A DNA stretch of 64,000 bases from Symbiodinium natans (GCA_905221605.1 CAJNDS010001114.1:186001-250000), one strand, 5' to 3'. Numbered from the stretch's first letter, positions 1 through 11,454 are shown. Translations and numbers: made by a program. The notes: a model not told the origin generated them from the sequence alone.

Positions 1-2039
1 TGCCCAGTACGCCGGCCCGAGTCGCGCCTCCTTTAAGAGCGACCTGACACCACGTTTGAATAAACCCACACATGCTTCAGCGCGCCCATTTGTTTGCGGG
101 ACACCAGGATCACCAGTGGTCCTATATATCAGACGAGTTTCGCAAAAGGACCGGAAGCGTGCATTGACAAACTCCCCCGCTCGATCTGAGTGGATTCTCA
201 ACACCGGATACCCATGTCTCTGCAAGCGCACCATCATTCTTTGAACTGCCGATAAAACAGTTGTTTGCTGTTTGTCCACAATCGGCTCCACCATAACGAA
301 GTTGATCATACGGACCGGTTGGGTCAAGTGGTCCTTCAGTTCCTTCCAGGATTTTTCAGAAGCTTGAATTTTCAACACCTCTGCCTCCAGAACTGGCGCA
401 GGTTCCACCGGTGCAGAGTCTTCCTCCTCGAAGTTAGCGACTGCATCGCCTAACCATTCTCCAACACCAGCACCATCATCTACCACCTGATCTTCCACCT
501 CATCCGCATCTTCCTCCTTTTCTGGAGGCGACCCCCATTGGGATCCAACATTGGAAATTGATACACACCAATAACAGCGTGTCGTGGCTTCTGCTGGTGA
601 GCATCCTTTGAACACTTGTATGGACCCGCTAAGTCCAATGATAAAGTGTAAGCATCCCCATGCTTGCGCCTCAAATGGCGACGCTCTTTTCCAGCAGCAG
701 ACACACAGATTTGACAATCACGTCTGAAAGGAATATGCCCCCTTAGGCAATGGTCACGGAAAGCTCGCTCTTCAGCTGTTAACCTCCGCAACGTTCCTTC
801 TCGTTCTTCTTTTTTTAACACCGCAGCTTCCCGTTCAGCATCGCTCTCATGCAACCATTGTGCCAACCTGTGACGTATTCTTTTAACCAATCCAAACGCC
901 CATCGCGCCCATATAGAGGATTGTCCGATACGCTCTTCCAGGGTAGAAGCGAATGTTGCTGACCACGGAACAACCACGCGAACCTGTTCCAACGATTCCC
1001 ATAGTTCCATATCAGACACCAGGAAAGTCGTAGGTTTCACCAGAGCATGTCCCAATGCTCCTTGATCAAAGTGTGCAGCGTACATTCCATAACGCTCACA
1101 AAAGCTTTTCACCTCTGGCCAACTCCAGAAGGTAGGACTTGAGAGCCCTTCCTGAGAAACATCCACCAGATCCTCAGCACTCAAGACCGTTTTGCCGTTC
1201 TGAGAGAAATCTTTTCCTATGAGTTCAGGGTCCCCAGGGCTTTCCATGCCAAAGAAGACAGAACTTCCATTGATGACTTCAGCAGTTCCACCCCTTGAAT
1301 GCACCGCCACGTCATATAGGAAAAGCATCTTCAGAAGTAAAACACCATCCTTTTGAGCTAATTCTTGATGTGGCCAAGGAAGACTCTTTAACCCCAACCG
1401 TTCAGGTCCACAGCGTCGGCGTAATACAGGTGGACCACCGTCTTCACCTCTCAACCTTGACACTGTCCTGCATGGAGGTCCTCCCACCACAGCAACCACC
1501 TTTCCTTCAGCCGCCAGATGCAGAAGATACTTCCAGACGCTCGAATTATGTAGGTCACCACCTTTTGTCAAATCCAGCTCCAGTACCTCCACATCCCGAC
1601 TGGGAAAATGCCATTTTTGTTTTCCCGAAAATAGGTGTACCACCACCCTTTTTGCTCGTGCCAGCCGTCTCCTTTTATGACGGTTGAAAGGCAACGCCGC
1701 AATATCTCCACGTGGCAACAGCTCCATCAGCATATTTTCTGGTATATCCCCATAATACCACCGAAGAAATCTCCAGCATGCCTGGACGAACTCCTCCTCA
1801 TTCGCTGACGCTGTCCGCGCTGCGCTTTGCAACGACGTTTTTACAGCCACCTCGTTGTCCGTATTCGGACACCCTTGAACCATACGTGCCACCTTCAAAG
1901 CTTGCTTTGGTGAGCACCAATCCATTTCATCAATGATCTGAAGCGCCACCTCCTTTTCCAAACAAGGGCACCCATTCAGATCACGAACGCGAAGTTCCCC
2001 CAGACAGGATGTGAGGCTGTGCACTTGCCACCACGCCAC
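1..2039 (-). CDS. Copia pol fragment: methyltransferase-like domain plus integrase (frameshifted, truncated)
   Basis: Reads from 2039 to beyond base 1. Residues ~110-400 contain a Rossmann-like stretch (VVVHLFSG, then LELDL, then VVGGPPCRTVS) resembling C5-cytosine methyltransferase motifs I, II and IV. It is followed by an integrase zinc motif (H..H..C..C, about bases 690-755) and the integrase core: first Asp in LSLDLAG (633-635), second Asp in HSDRAGEF (184-186), Glu in PQTNGRAEA (76-78), giving exact D-x35-E spacing; the last visible residues (RSLLKEARLGPAYWA) fit the end of Copia integrase cores. The frame shifts at a C5 run, 532-536; read across it, the protein continues without stops to the window edge. 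The junction with gag-pro lies in another C5 run, 1997-2001. Integrase inserts the cDNA copy into chromosomes. Integrase is certain in kind; whether the methyltransferase-like part is catalytic is unknown. Confidence 0.85.
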
Positions 2040-5000
2040 TGAACTCTGAGACCAACCAAGGCGCTCGCTTTGCCAATTGGCACTAGTGGATCTACCATTT
2101 CAGGAGTTACCAGGGTCCCACCTGGGGTAATACACATCTCCCGAGATCCAACAGCTAAAGACACCAACACCTTTTGCTGCGGAAGCTGTTCTCCAGGACG
2201 AAGTGATCTGAGAGGATGTGATGCTCCCGAGTCCAACATGCCCATTCCCGAACACTCATTGGTGTCAGAAACCCTGGCCACATGTAGAACGCATACTCCT
2301 CGGCCTTCTCCCTGCTTCGGCAACAACGTGGCATCCGACGAACCGACTCCACAGTCCGCCCTTCCATTCCTCCATTGAGAATGGGACCAAGACGCACGCT
2401 GCCTTTCAGCATGCAAAACCATTTTTTCAGCTGTTTTGTAATCCATAACCAAACAGCCATGTTCAAACCACAAGAGCTGGTCCAGCGAAGATTTTGCACC
2501 CACGTGACACATCCCATTGATCACAGTGAGGTTCGCCCCAAACTCCAAAATCAACCAGAGAGGGATAATCAGGGGCCCATTGTCTTCCCTAATCAACGTC
2601 CCTTTCTCTGTAATCCTCATTGCCACACCACCAAGCGCGCTTTGCACCATAACAGTAGTGTCGGGTAAACATTCCCATGGAAAAAGCGTCCGCGCAAGAT
2701 GCGTAGCAGCTGTATCCACCAACGCCACTCTCCCTTCCTGCTGAAACAATCCAGATCCACATAACATTCGAACACTGGGATCCCCGCTCGATGCTGACTG
2801 CGCTGATGACAGCTTCATAGATTTCAGCACTTCCAACGCTTCAGCAAGGACTTGATTGGGTGTTGATGGTGATGAGGGACTTGCAGAACCTTTATCCAAT
2901 CCCGCATTAGCCGTCTCATCTCCCCCTTCAGCTACCTCTGCCTTTTTGGCATTTCCCCATTTCGCACCTTTGCCGCCCTTTCCCCCTTTGGGAGAATTCC
3001 CTTTAGATCTGCTTCTCTCAGGGTTTGAGTCCACATTGGAACTTGCACCATCCTTATATGGACATTGCGGCTGCAGATGGCCAACGGCCCCACACTCAAA
3101 ACATCTTCCTCGCTCAAGGGAGTCTTTGTCATGGCGAAATTTGCAGCGGGATCCGAACTTGCAACCTGCATCGGTCTTCCCATATATCCAACAGAAAGGA
3201 CGTTCACCATCTCCGCTGTACCTTTTTCCTTTCCCTTTGCCTTTATCACCCTCCTCTGTCTCGTCACCAGTTCCCTTTTGGGCCTTGTTTAACCTGGCCC
3301 TTTTCTTGGCGTCCGAGTCCTGCTTCACCTCCTGTTCACCAGCACTATGCAATAGCAGTTCAAACTCTGCCTGTAACATTTCAGCTAGTTGTGTCGCAGT
3401 TTCAGAGGTCGGCGAGTAGTCCACCCCCAATTTCTCCCGAAAGGATGCCACTCTGAAATGCACCGTAGGGTGTTTTGCCAGCAACGCGGATGATAAAGCA
3501 TCCAATCCCTTGATAAGCAAGGTAGCGTCCGGCTCGGATGCTCGCAGCTCCCTTAATCGGGAACGCCATTGCGCCCATTGTCGCACTCCCTTAATAGCCT
3601 CTGAGATCGAGGTTGCTGAAGATGGTTGCACCAAGAAGTTCAACATTGTGCTGCGCTCATTTGCTCCACCTGGTTGGTAGACCGTCAGCAATTTGTAAAA
3701 TATCATCACCGACCCCAACATTCGAGTGGAAACGATCTCGGTCTTCAATCTCTCCGGAATCGCCTGTAGCAGCAAAGACACCGCTCTCTGCTCCAACAAA
3801 ACATGCACAGTTTGAACCACCTTGAGCCCTTCTAGCTCAGCCTTGATGCCCAACCTTTCCAGTGGAGAAACACTCAACCATTTGGCATACGCTTGATATG
3901 CCTTTGAGTAGACGCATTGCCACCACACTCTTCCTGTATCTGTCAGCGAAGACAACATTGGTTCGATCATTGCGATCCAATCACCCAGTGCCGTCGGATT
4001 GCTTGGTGTGTAGTCTGCCAAAGTTGGAAGGCTCATCACATGCTTCCCGAGAGCCTCCGGACGTTCGGTTCCAGAACTATCACCAGTGATTGGCATACCG
4101 CGTGGCACCACTGCTCCAGGAGGTAAGCTGACCCTTCCACCAGGCCCTTGAGGTAGTCCATGTCCTATACCAGGCGTAACAGCTGTGAGCGGAACCTTTT
4201 CTAATTCCAACTTCCCAGCGACCATTTTCCACCGATACGGAACATCATCCACCATTGTATATCCACCCGATCCTGCTGAGTTCTCTTGCGTTGCAGTTTC
4301 CCGAGCTGAAACAAAACCGGGCTGGTTCCCCGCAGGTGCGACAGAACCATCAACACCTGATGGCACGGAAGTAATCGGAACATGTGTTAAACCAGGTGGT
4401 CCACTTGCATATCCACCACTTGCAAGACCTCCCGTGGGGTAATTCAATGGAGGCAATCTGGAGGGTTTCTTCCCTTCAGCTACATGCATCATTGGCACTT
4501 CTTTTTCATCCTCCACTTGAACATCCCCCTTCCTGGACCCAGGCAAGGATTGAAGATCACAACCCTTTGGCAGGTCGTAGCCCTCAATAGGCAGCCATGT
4601 CCCATCAGGCAACACAGTCCAAAAACCACCCATACCATCCGTGTAGAAAACTTGTCCTGGCAGGTACTGCTTCTCTGGAGTCATTCCTAGAGGATATGCC
4701 GTGTTTGCGTCCACCACTCCAGAGCTCCGTGCCCTTGAAGCTGACCCAGATGCAGCAGAGGTATAGCTTTTTTCCTCCACCCGATGCAACCTGTTCCCCA
4801 GCTCCTTTGTCTGCACAAGCAACTCTTTCAGCGCACGCTTCACCACCGCCATATCTTCAGTTTGCTCTTCACCACTAACATCAGGAATGAGTTCTTCGTC
4901 GGCTTGCACTCCACCAATAGTACCTCGTTCCATTTGTCCCATTAAGCCTGACGATGGTCTCTCAACAGGTGCAGGTTCCTGACCCAAAAGGTCTTGCAGC

Positions 5001-5332
5001 GAAGGCGGTCTCCTCGTACCTTCACCACTCCTATCCCCTCCGCTCGCGGGAAGACTTGCCGGCCTTGATTGCCTAAGTCTCATTTCTTCTTGAGCCCGCT
5101 CGCTCCAGAAAGGATTTGCTGCTTGAACCGGAACCACTTCGTTTTCCACCTGAGGCGTTGGTTGTATCATTGCAACCTCCCTACCATCTGTCAGTGCTTG
5201 TACCATTTGTTGTCGATCTTCACCCCCATCACCACGATTTCCTTCGGCTTCATTGGCCGTTGGCGACAGTCCAGGCTCAGAGCGACGCCGCATCATGTCC
5301 ATGGCGTTAAACAAACGAAAAATCTTTACCAA
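1976..5332 (-). CDS. Copia gag-protease polyprotein
   Basis: 1118 codons. The N-terminal ~400 residues are disordered (Pro/Ser/Gly/Glu-rich); ~440-640 is a helical capsid-like region with the Trp-rich signatures usual for Copia gag. A CCCH finger starts near C714 (C-W-I-Y ... C-K-F ... C-K-F-R-H) and a CCHC zinc knuckle starts at C744 (CFECGAVGHLQPQC); both should bind element RNA. After a Lys/Gly-rich linker come two aspartic-protease-like motifs: LVDTAATHLA (D873) and MLDSGASHPL (D1034), each followed by a GTL-type strand segment. The second looks canonical; the first is a divergent extra copy. The start at 5332 sits 18 bases after the primer-binding site. The last residues run past the C5 run at 1997-2001, where the frame should pass to pol; this could be a programmed shift or a sequencing indel. 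Confidence 0.85.
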   Translation of the reverse strand: MVKIFRLFNAMDMMRRRSEPGLSPTANEAEGNRGDGGEDRQQMVQALTDGREVAMIQPTPQVENEVVPVQAANPFWSERAQEEMRLRQSRPASLPASGGDRSGEGTRRPPSLQDLLGQEPAPVERPSSGLMGQMERGTIGGVQADEELIPDVSGEEQTEDMAVVKRALKELLVQTKELGNRLHRVEEKSYTSAASGSASRARSSGVVDANTAYPLGMTPEKQYLPGQVFYTDGMGGFWTVLPDGTWLPIEGYDLPKGCDLQSLPGSRKGDVQVEDEKEVPMMHVAEGKKPSRLPPLNYPTGGLASGGYASGPPGLTHVPITSVPSGVDGSVAPAGNQPGFVSARETATQENSAGSGGYTMVDDVPYRWKMVAGKLELEKVPLTAVTPGIGHGLPQGPGGRVSLPPGAVVPRGMPITGDSSGTERPEALGKHVMSLPTLADYTPSNPTALGDWIAMIEPMLSSLTDTGRVWWQCVYSKAYQAYAKWLSVSPLERLGIKAELEGLKVVQTVHVLLEQRAVSLLLQAIPERLKTEIVSTRMLGSVMIFYKLLTVYQPGGANERSTMLNFLVQPSSATSISEAIKGVRQWAQWRSRLRELRASEPDATLLIKGLDALSSALLAKHPTVHFRVASFREKLGVDYSPTSETATQLAEMLQAEFELLLHSAGEQEVKQDSDAKKRARLNKAQKGTGDETEEGDKGKGKGKRYSGDGERPFCWIYGKTDAGCKFGSRCKFRHDKDSLERGRCFECGAVGHLQPQCPYKDGASSNVDSNPERSRSKGNSPKGGKGGKGAKWGNAKKAEVAEGGDETANAGLDKGSASPSSPSTPNQVLAEALEVLKSMKLSSAQSASSGDPSVRMLCGSGLFQQEGRVALVDTAATHLARTLFPWECLPDTTVMVQSALGGVAMRITEKGTLIREDNGPLIIPLWLILEFGANLTVINGMCHVGAKSSLDQLLWFEHGCLVMDYKTAEKMVLHAERQRASWSHSQWRNGRADCGVGSSDATLLPKQGEGRGVCVLHVARVSDTNECSGMGMLDSGASHPLRSLRPGEQLPQQKVLVSLAVGSREMCITPGGTLVTPEMVDPLVPIGKASALVGLRVQWRGGKCTASHPVWGNFAFVI

Positions 5333-5349
5333 TTCCGCAGGAAGCCTAA

Positions 5350-5365
5350 CTTGGGCTCATAACCT
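5350..5365 (-). promoter_or_regulatory. Putative primer-binding site (tRNA-Met half-molecule type)
   Basis: The plus strand reads CTTGGGCTCATAACCT, close to the anticodon arm of tRNA-Met (TGGGCYCATAACCC, with the CAT anticodon). The retrotransposon RNA (minus strand) would pair with it. Drosophila copia primes reverse transcription from the 5' half of initiator tRNA-Met cleaved in the anticodon loop, so a binding site of this type just before gag fits. The match is read by eye against a remembered consensus. Confidence 0.6.
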
Positions 5366-5720
5366 ACGGGGGGCAACCGAAGGAGGACAGGGAACAAAAC
5401 AGTCAACCCCAACAGAAGCCCTTAATACCCCTGGAACAACCAACAACCGAACAACAAGACCCCAAACCAAGGGCACACTTTTTACGAAACCTTTGACCGC
5501 TTTGGTCATGGCTTGAGCCAAAGATTACCGGGTTCATTGACCCTTCAACTTCCAATACCAACTCCTTTCTACAATACCAATTGCAGCTCCGCACCCTAAA
5601 CCCCATGTAACTGGTATATAGAGTGTGGCTACCCAGCCTCCTCGAGCCGCCAGCCTGCCTGCACCAGGTCGGCCCAAAGCCTGCCGTTGAGGGGCTTTCC
5701 TAGGGCCCTTTTGAGAAGCC
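5366..5720 (-). repeat. Putative 5' LTR / leader of the Copia element
   Basis: About 350 bases between the primer-binding site and the first TTTAGGG array, with no long reading frame. By position this should hold the 5' LTR with promoter and polyadenylation signals. Exact ends cannot be set because the 3' LTR is outside the window. Confidence 0.4.
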
Positions 5721-5732
5721 CTCTCAAAAAAT

Positions 5733-5900
5733 GTGGGGTTTAGGGTTTAGGGTTTAGGGTTTAGGGTTTAGGGTTTAGGGCTTAGGGGAAGGAAACGGCT
5801 GGAGCTGAGGAGGGCAGTCCACCCGAAGTCGAAGCAGAGGGTTTGGGGTTTAGGGTTTAGGGTTTGGGGTTTAGGGTTTGGGGTTTAGGGTTTAGGGCAC
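5733..5900 (+). repeat. Interstitial telomere-like TTTAGGG arrays (two blocks)
   Basis: Tandem TTTAGGG heptamers (5733-5783 and 5840-5898, the second with TTTGGGG variants), 3' of the Copia element. TTTAGGG is the plant/alveolate-type telomere unit. Confidence 0.9.
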
Positions 5901-6140
5901 GCCCAGTCGCTCTGGGCTGAATCACCGAGATCCTAAGCCTCTACAAGAACGAGGCCCAAGCCCTCGAAGGCTCCAACATCACACGATGATGCCGGGGTTT
6001 CGCGTGGGCATTTTACAGCTCAGCAAGCTTTGGGCGTTGTGGATTTGTCTGCATGATTCGGGATGAGCGCCAGCAACCAGGCGAACACTCTAAATCCGCC
6101 GAGGCCTCGGGCCGGAGGTGTTTAGGTAGTCAGAACAGGC

Positions 6141-6178
<38 letters not shown>

Positions 6179-7104
6179 CCCCTTCCCCCTGCGGGCCTAG
6201 CTCAACCCTACCCCAAAAAAACCCCAAAGCTTGAGCCCTAAGCCCTCAATCCTAAACTAACCCTCAACCCTAAACCCCAAACCATAAAACAATAAACCCG
6301 GAACCCTAAACCCTAAACCCAACCCTTATTGCTTGGGGTCCAGCGACTTGGGCGCTGTGGAATCACCATGCTCACGCGGATGCGCTGGGCCGGGCCGAGG
6401 CGGGTCGCGTAGCGTTAAAATTACAAAAAGCCCTGAGCCTCAGCATGCTCGGCCCGTGCTACCACCCAAGAGAACAGCTCAAGAACAACCTCTCTAACCA
6501 CAAAGCCCCCCCAAACCTTCACTCGTGTCCTCATTTTTCATTTCCCTGGCTCAAGCATCCCGGCCTGTCCCAGTCGTTGCGAGCTCCCTTCGTGGTAGCA
6601 CCCCTTCAACGGTGGTAGTTAGTTGCACGTAAGGCAATCAGGTCAGGAGGAAGGCAACTCGATTCTTCGTCGTCCAAGCTAAAGACATCAACAAGCTTCT
6701 GCATCACTGACCCCTGAACCCTGCAAATGGAAAGCCTCGAGCACCTGCCAAGGCCTGAGCACTCAACACTCTAAACCCGCAGTCCTGCTTGCAGCGGCCG
6801 CGCTGGCTGCCGGAGCTTGTTTCTTGGGGCCTCTTCTTTGGCCGCAAGGGCTGGAAGTTTGAGGACCTCTTACCAGTTTGCTACGTTCAAGACCCACGTC
6901 TCTGGGCTTGTAGGCTTGCAAGGGCTTAACAGACGAGTGGACCGCCAGGAAAAACCAACAGCTAACTATTTCGAGATCACGAGAAAGCTGCCGTAGCAGC
7001 TTTTCTCGGGAGTTCTTTGTCAGATTCATGTGCGTTCGGCTAGGAACGGGAGGACTTAGTCGAATCAACCCCCTCTGTACCACAAACGGAACATACACTG
7101 TATC
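5901..7104. other. No gene recognised; poly-C tract and degenerate CCCTAAA
   Basis: No protein-like frame. Holds a 34-base C run (6142-6175) and loose CCCTAAA variants (6236-6332). Confidence 0.6.
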
Positions 7105-8056
7105 CTCTAACCCCTAAACTTGGCCCTAAACCCTAAATTTAAGCCCTAAACCCTAAACCCGAAACCCTAAACCCAAAAAACAAAACCCAAAACCCTAAAC
7201 CCTAAACCCTGGGACAAAAACTCCCCGTGCCTTTGAAGCCTTTCTTCACAGCGTGGGATGCCGGCGCTCTGTGTGCCTCAGGGGTCTAAGGGCTGCGAGT
7301 TGGTCCCTGAGAGGCCTAAGCCTAAGTGCCTTGTTAGGGTTTCGGGTTTAGGGTTTAGGGTTTAGGGTTTAGGGTTGCAAGGACTTCTGTGTCTCAGGTG
7401 GCTCAGCGCCTTATTTCGCTTCCAACGCCTGGAAGCCTTATGCCAAGACCCAAACAAAAGACCCTGGTTCGGGGAGTGGGCAGGGGTTCCAGAAAATCGG
7501 GGTACCCTTTCTGGGGTTCCTGTAATAAGCTATAGTGTTTGGGGGTACATTAGGGGTACCCCTATTTTCGGAAGTGCCCATGGAACGAGGGTGTTAGGGA
7601 GCTGTACTGGCAGCTTGGGTCCTGAACCCACAGCCCTGACAGAACGAGAGACTCAAATAAGGCTCCGCCGAGCAGGCGCCAAGTCCAACTAAACCCTAAA
7701 CCCTAAACCCTCAACCCTAAACCCTGAATCCTAAACCCTAAACCCTGAATCCTAAATCCTAAACCCTCTGGGTAGAGGGATGTTTAGGGTTCAGGGTTCT
7801 CTAGGGCCTGAGATCATAAACCCGGAGCTCTAGAACCCCAAAAACCCAAAACCCTAGAGCCCGCAACTTCGAGAGCACTACGCCCGAGAGCTAAAACCCC
7901 TAAGTCCGCCTCGCAGTCGTCGGCGCCGACCTGACTAGGGGAAATCTGCTTCGGGCAACCCTAAACCCTAAACCTTATAAACCCTAAACCCTAAACCCTA
8001 AACCCTAAACCCTAAACCCTAAACCCTAAACCCTAAACCCTAAACCCTAAACCCCA
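7105..8056. repeat. Cluster of CCCTAAA / TTTAGGG arrays
   Basis: Blocks in both orientations: CCCTAAA at ~7105-7210, TTTAGGG at ~7335-7376, CCCTAAA at 7690-7770 and 7958-8055 (the last one a nearly pure run). One MITE-like palindrome (7490-7573) lies between blocks. Confidence 0.85.
7490..7573. repeat. MITE-like palindrome, GGGGTACCC family (copy 1)
   Basis: Inverted arms GAAAATCGGGGTACCC and GGGGTACCCCTATTTTC enclose ~45 bases. A related arm occurs at 21,483-21,500. Size and arms fit a non-autonomous DNA transposon or foldback. Confidence 0.55.
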
Positions 8057-10078
8057 AGGGAGAGCCCGGTGAAAGCTTCTGGAAGTTGGGGCCTTTTGGT
8101 GTCTGGCTGTCCGAGCTTTCTGGGTTTAGATGTTATTAGAAGTCTGGGCCGCAGGGTTTGGGGTGGAGGGGCCTAGGCAGCTGAAGATTTGGTGTATCTG
8201 GGATTGTACAGATCTGTGTAGAAGACATAGAATTGCGCATGAGACTTGCGATGGCTCAGCAGTTGGCTGGATGTATGGAGACCGTCAGGTCACGGCGTGG
8301 CACTAAGTCGACGGTTCTAAGAGCTGCAGCGACAGATACCGCAGTCTACTGCGCACGTGCCCGCTTTCTTGACGGCAGCATATATCTGTTTGGGAACATG
8401 GGGTCGCCCGATCGTGAATGTTCACCCAGACTGCCGCCAGCCCTGACGTGTTGCGAGTTGCAAAACGTCGCGTCTTCGATTTACACCACGGGCCATGCCA
8501 TTGGTCTCCCCACAGGAGCCCATGACGAGAAACGACCTATGAGACGTCAGCCGACGTCAATGTGGCCGGGCTGCAAACTTGCAGGGACCATCCGAGTCCG
8601 ACACAACGGCCCTGAGCTTTCGAGGCGACACAAAAGCGTCCCCTTTTGCTTTCAGCTTCTGTGTAACAGCCTTTGACAACTCGTGAACCAAAGCTTGAAG
8701 GGAATCGAAGCACCAGCTTCTAAGCCACTGACGCAGTGCGAATGGTTTCGGGCTTGTGAGCATGGGCCGATACTAGAGGCACTTACGGAGGCTTCGGCTC
8801 TTTGGGATTTAGGGTTCGGGGTCATCCCCGAAAGAAGATGCAGCCTCCACGACCATGTTCCCCTCGTCTCGCAGGTGCCGCACCACCTTCGCCAAGATCG
8901 GGGTCTCCGGGGTTGTGCAGAAGCTTTCCGGAAGTAGGGCTTCAGGGGTCTTGTTTGGCCCAAGCTCCTTGGAACAGAATGCATTCATCTATAAGCAGAA
9001 TGAGCCGCACCACGCAGCGTCGTCCGCCGACTAGAACCCTAAATCCTAGACACCTAGGACCTAGGACACAAGACCCACTGAAGATGAAATGCAGCGCCAC
9101 AGTGAGTCTGTGGCTGTTTGCCGCTTGATTGATTGGCACATGGCTCGGGGTGTTGGGTTTAGGAGGGTCTTGCAAAGTCATTCCCAAACTGCACGAGGGC
9201 CCACCACCCACTGGTAGACTGAAGCCCCCTAATCGAGATGCATCCTCCAATGTCAAAACTCTCAAACCCTGGAGCCTCCTTGGAGACTCTCAAGCCTCTA
9301 AAGCCCTGGAGCCCTTAAAGCCCCGTAAACGCCCAAAAGCCAACAAAAAGAAACTGCATCTGCAGCAGCAAAGAAAGCTGACTTGAAGGGTGAGGGGTTT
9401 TCTGTGAATCGAAGAGGCCTTAGTGCTGAGAGGGGCCTTGGATCTAAGGCAGTGGGCGCAGTTTGCGTGTTGAGGTCATGTTGGCCTGAGGCACTCAGGC
9501 GTCTCATACAAGGCCTGAACATCGAAGTCCTCAACACCAGATCCTCAAAAACAGCTCCAACAAATGCCAACGACCAAGACCCTACTCCCTCACACCCTCT
9601 ACCCCCCCCCCCCCCCCCACAATTCCTCAGCCCATCCCAAACAGTGCCTGCAGTTTCGAGTCGAAATAGTCCTTTCCTCATTCGGGGGTGTAGAATAGAA
9701 GCATGGAGATGTGGGGTGCCGTGGGGGTTGAGGGCTCGAGCGGGCTCAGCATGGAAACTGTAGGATGCCTGCGCAGGGATTTAGGGGCCAGATCGAGGGG
9801 GGCACAGAAGCGTGCGGGGATGCTCCCACCTACAGTATAATTATCAGGCACGTAAGGGGGTTAGGTTCAGAGCCCTCGAAAGTCTCATGAGTGGTGCTTT
9901 TTTCTGCAAGTGGGAGTCAGCCCTACCTAGAAAAACTCCCACCTCCCTCCCTAAAAAGCCTCAAGCCCGAATGTCACGGCAGGGAGTCACAGGGGGAAAA
10001 CGCAGGGTCATCTCAGGGGTCATTGGAGGCCTTGTCGGGTTTGCTCGACCATATTCACCCAGCCCACCCCCCAAGAAA
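8057..10078. other. No gene recognised
   Basis: Several short frames, including one of 147 codons (8233-8676, +), lack recognisable domains. Contains a 17-base C run (9602-9618). Nothing I can support as a gene. Confidence 0.5.
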
Positions 10079-11168
10079 ACCCTAAACCCTAAACCCTAAA
10101 CCCTAAACCCTAAACCCTAACCCTGATCTCAAATGTCAAAGGCTTATGTGGCCGGAGGTCGGTTTTGCCAGGGAGGTCGGCGCTGGATGCCGGGCCTCGG
10201 AGACACCGAGGACCCACGCGCCAGTGCAGCGCAGTGGGTTTAGATGGTTTAGGGTTTATAGGGTTTGGAGGGTTTATAGGGTTTATCGGGTTTATAGGGT
10301 GTAGAGGGTTTATAGGGTTTGGGGTTTGGCGTTTAGGGTTTAGGGTTGCGCGCAGTGAGGAGCACCCTCGTTTTGGAAGAACAGAAAGCCGGCACCGCCG
10401 GCTTTCTGGCTCGCAACCTCAAAATAGAAGTTCAAGCGGTGACTGGATAGAACCATGGTGCTATGAAGGCATACTGTGCAGTTTTGTCAAGACTCCGTCT
10501 TCTCTCAGGTGTAGCAGGGCATGCTCCGACTTCGCCCCAAAAAACAGCCAAGGGGCGGGAGCCAATATCGATCTCCCCGCGGACCGTGGTCTATTTTCCA
10601 ACCTGGTCGGTTGAACCCCTAAACCCAAAAAACAAACAATGACAGTAATCTAAACCCTGCCTACAACCCTGCCGAAGCTTTCAAGCCTCTGGTGGCTTAC
10701 AGGGCTAGTTGACTCTGGGTCCAACAAGCTTTTGGAGGTTCCGGCTCGGGGCTCGCAACGTTTGTCGACCTCTAAACCGTGAGCCTGGCTGGTCGGTGCC
10801 AGATGGGCTGAGAGGTTTAGGGTTTAGGGTTTGGGGGTTTAGGGTTTAGGGTTTAGGGGTTAGGGTTTAGGGTTTAGGGGTTTATTGTTTAGGGTTTAGG
10901 TTTAGGAGTGCCTGAGTATGATCTTAAGTGTACCACAGACTCCACCAAATATTGCTTGGGGCTCAAGGCTTGCGTGCTGCTGCCCCCACCTAGGGGTGAG
11001 CTACCCTTGCAACACTCAACCCAGGAAGCCCTTGACGACCTGCGATGCTGGCTTCCATGAAGTTTGCAGATGCCCTGAAGGCCTAAACCCTAAACCCTAA
11101 ACCCTAAACCCTAAACCCTAAACCCTAAACCCTAAAACCTAAACCCTAAACCCTAAACCCTAAACCCC
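10079..11168. repeat. CCCTAAA / TTTAGGG arrays with spacer DNA
   Basis: CCCTAAA at 10,079-10,122; a TTTATAGGG variant array at 10,240-10,347; TTTAGGG with slips at 10,814-10,903; near-pure CCCTAAA at 11,087-11,166. Spacers show no recognisable gene. Confidence 0.8.
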
Positions 11169-11269
11169 CCTGAGTGGCTTCAGTGGGGCTTACTCTTCAG
11201 GGCGACTCTGTCCTGCTCGGCGGCTCGCCTCTGCTCTGCAAATCGAGCCGCGCTAGACAACCTGAACCC

Positions 11270-11423
11270 TCACACACACATACATATATACATATATACA
11301 TATATATATATATATATTTCCGTATTATGAATACATACATGTATATATATATATATTGTATGTATGTATGTATGTATATATATATATATACATATATGTC
11401 TATATATATATATATATATATAT
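11270..11423. repeat. TA/CA/TGTA microsatellite at transposon left edge
   Basis: Imperfect (TA)n with ACAC and TGTA blocks. A shorter (TA)n continues on the other side of the transposon (16,451-16,474), so the element sits inside one microsatellite. Confidence 0.85.
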
Positions 11424-11449
11424 GCTACCCCTCCCTGGAGAATCTACCT
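11424..11449 (+). repeat. Left terminal inverted repeat
   Basis: Contains TGGAGAATCTACCT (11,436-11,449) preceded by a C-rich tip, mirrored at the right end. Confidence 0.8.
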
Positions 11450-11454
11450 TTAAA

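Larger units (their letters stand above)
1..5720 (-). mobile_element. Copia-type LTR retrotransposon, 5' part, truncated by window edge
   Basis: Minus-strand element in the order putative 5' LTR/leader, tRNA-Met-like primer-binding site, gag, protease, methyltransferase-like domain, integrase. Integrase before reverse transcriptase is the Copia (Pseudoviridae-like) order; RT and RNase H would lie left of base 1. No TTTAGGG arrays interrupt it. The right boundary is approximate because the second LTR is not in the window. The two frame breaks in the coding part both fall in five-base C runs, so this copy may be intact or recently active. Confidence 0.85.

Noticed and set aside
10955-10985. Spliced-leader-like TTGGGGCTCAAGG
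   Set aside because: Only part of the 22-base dinoflagellate leader matches and there is no donor GT in place.
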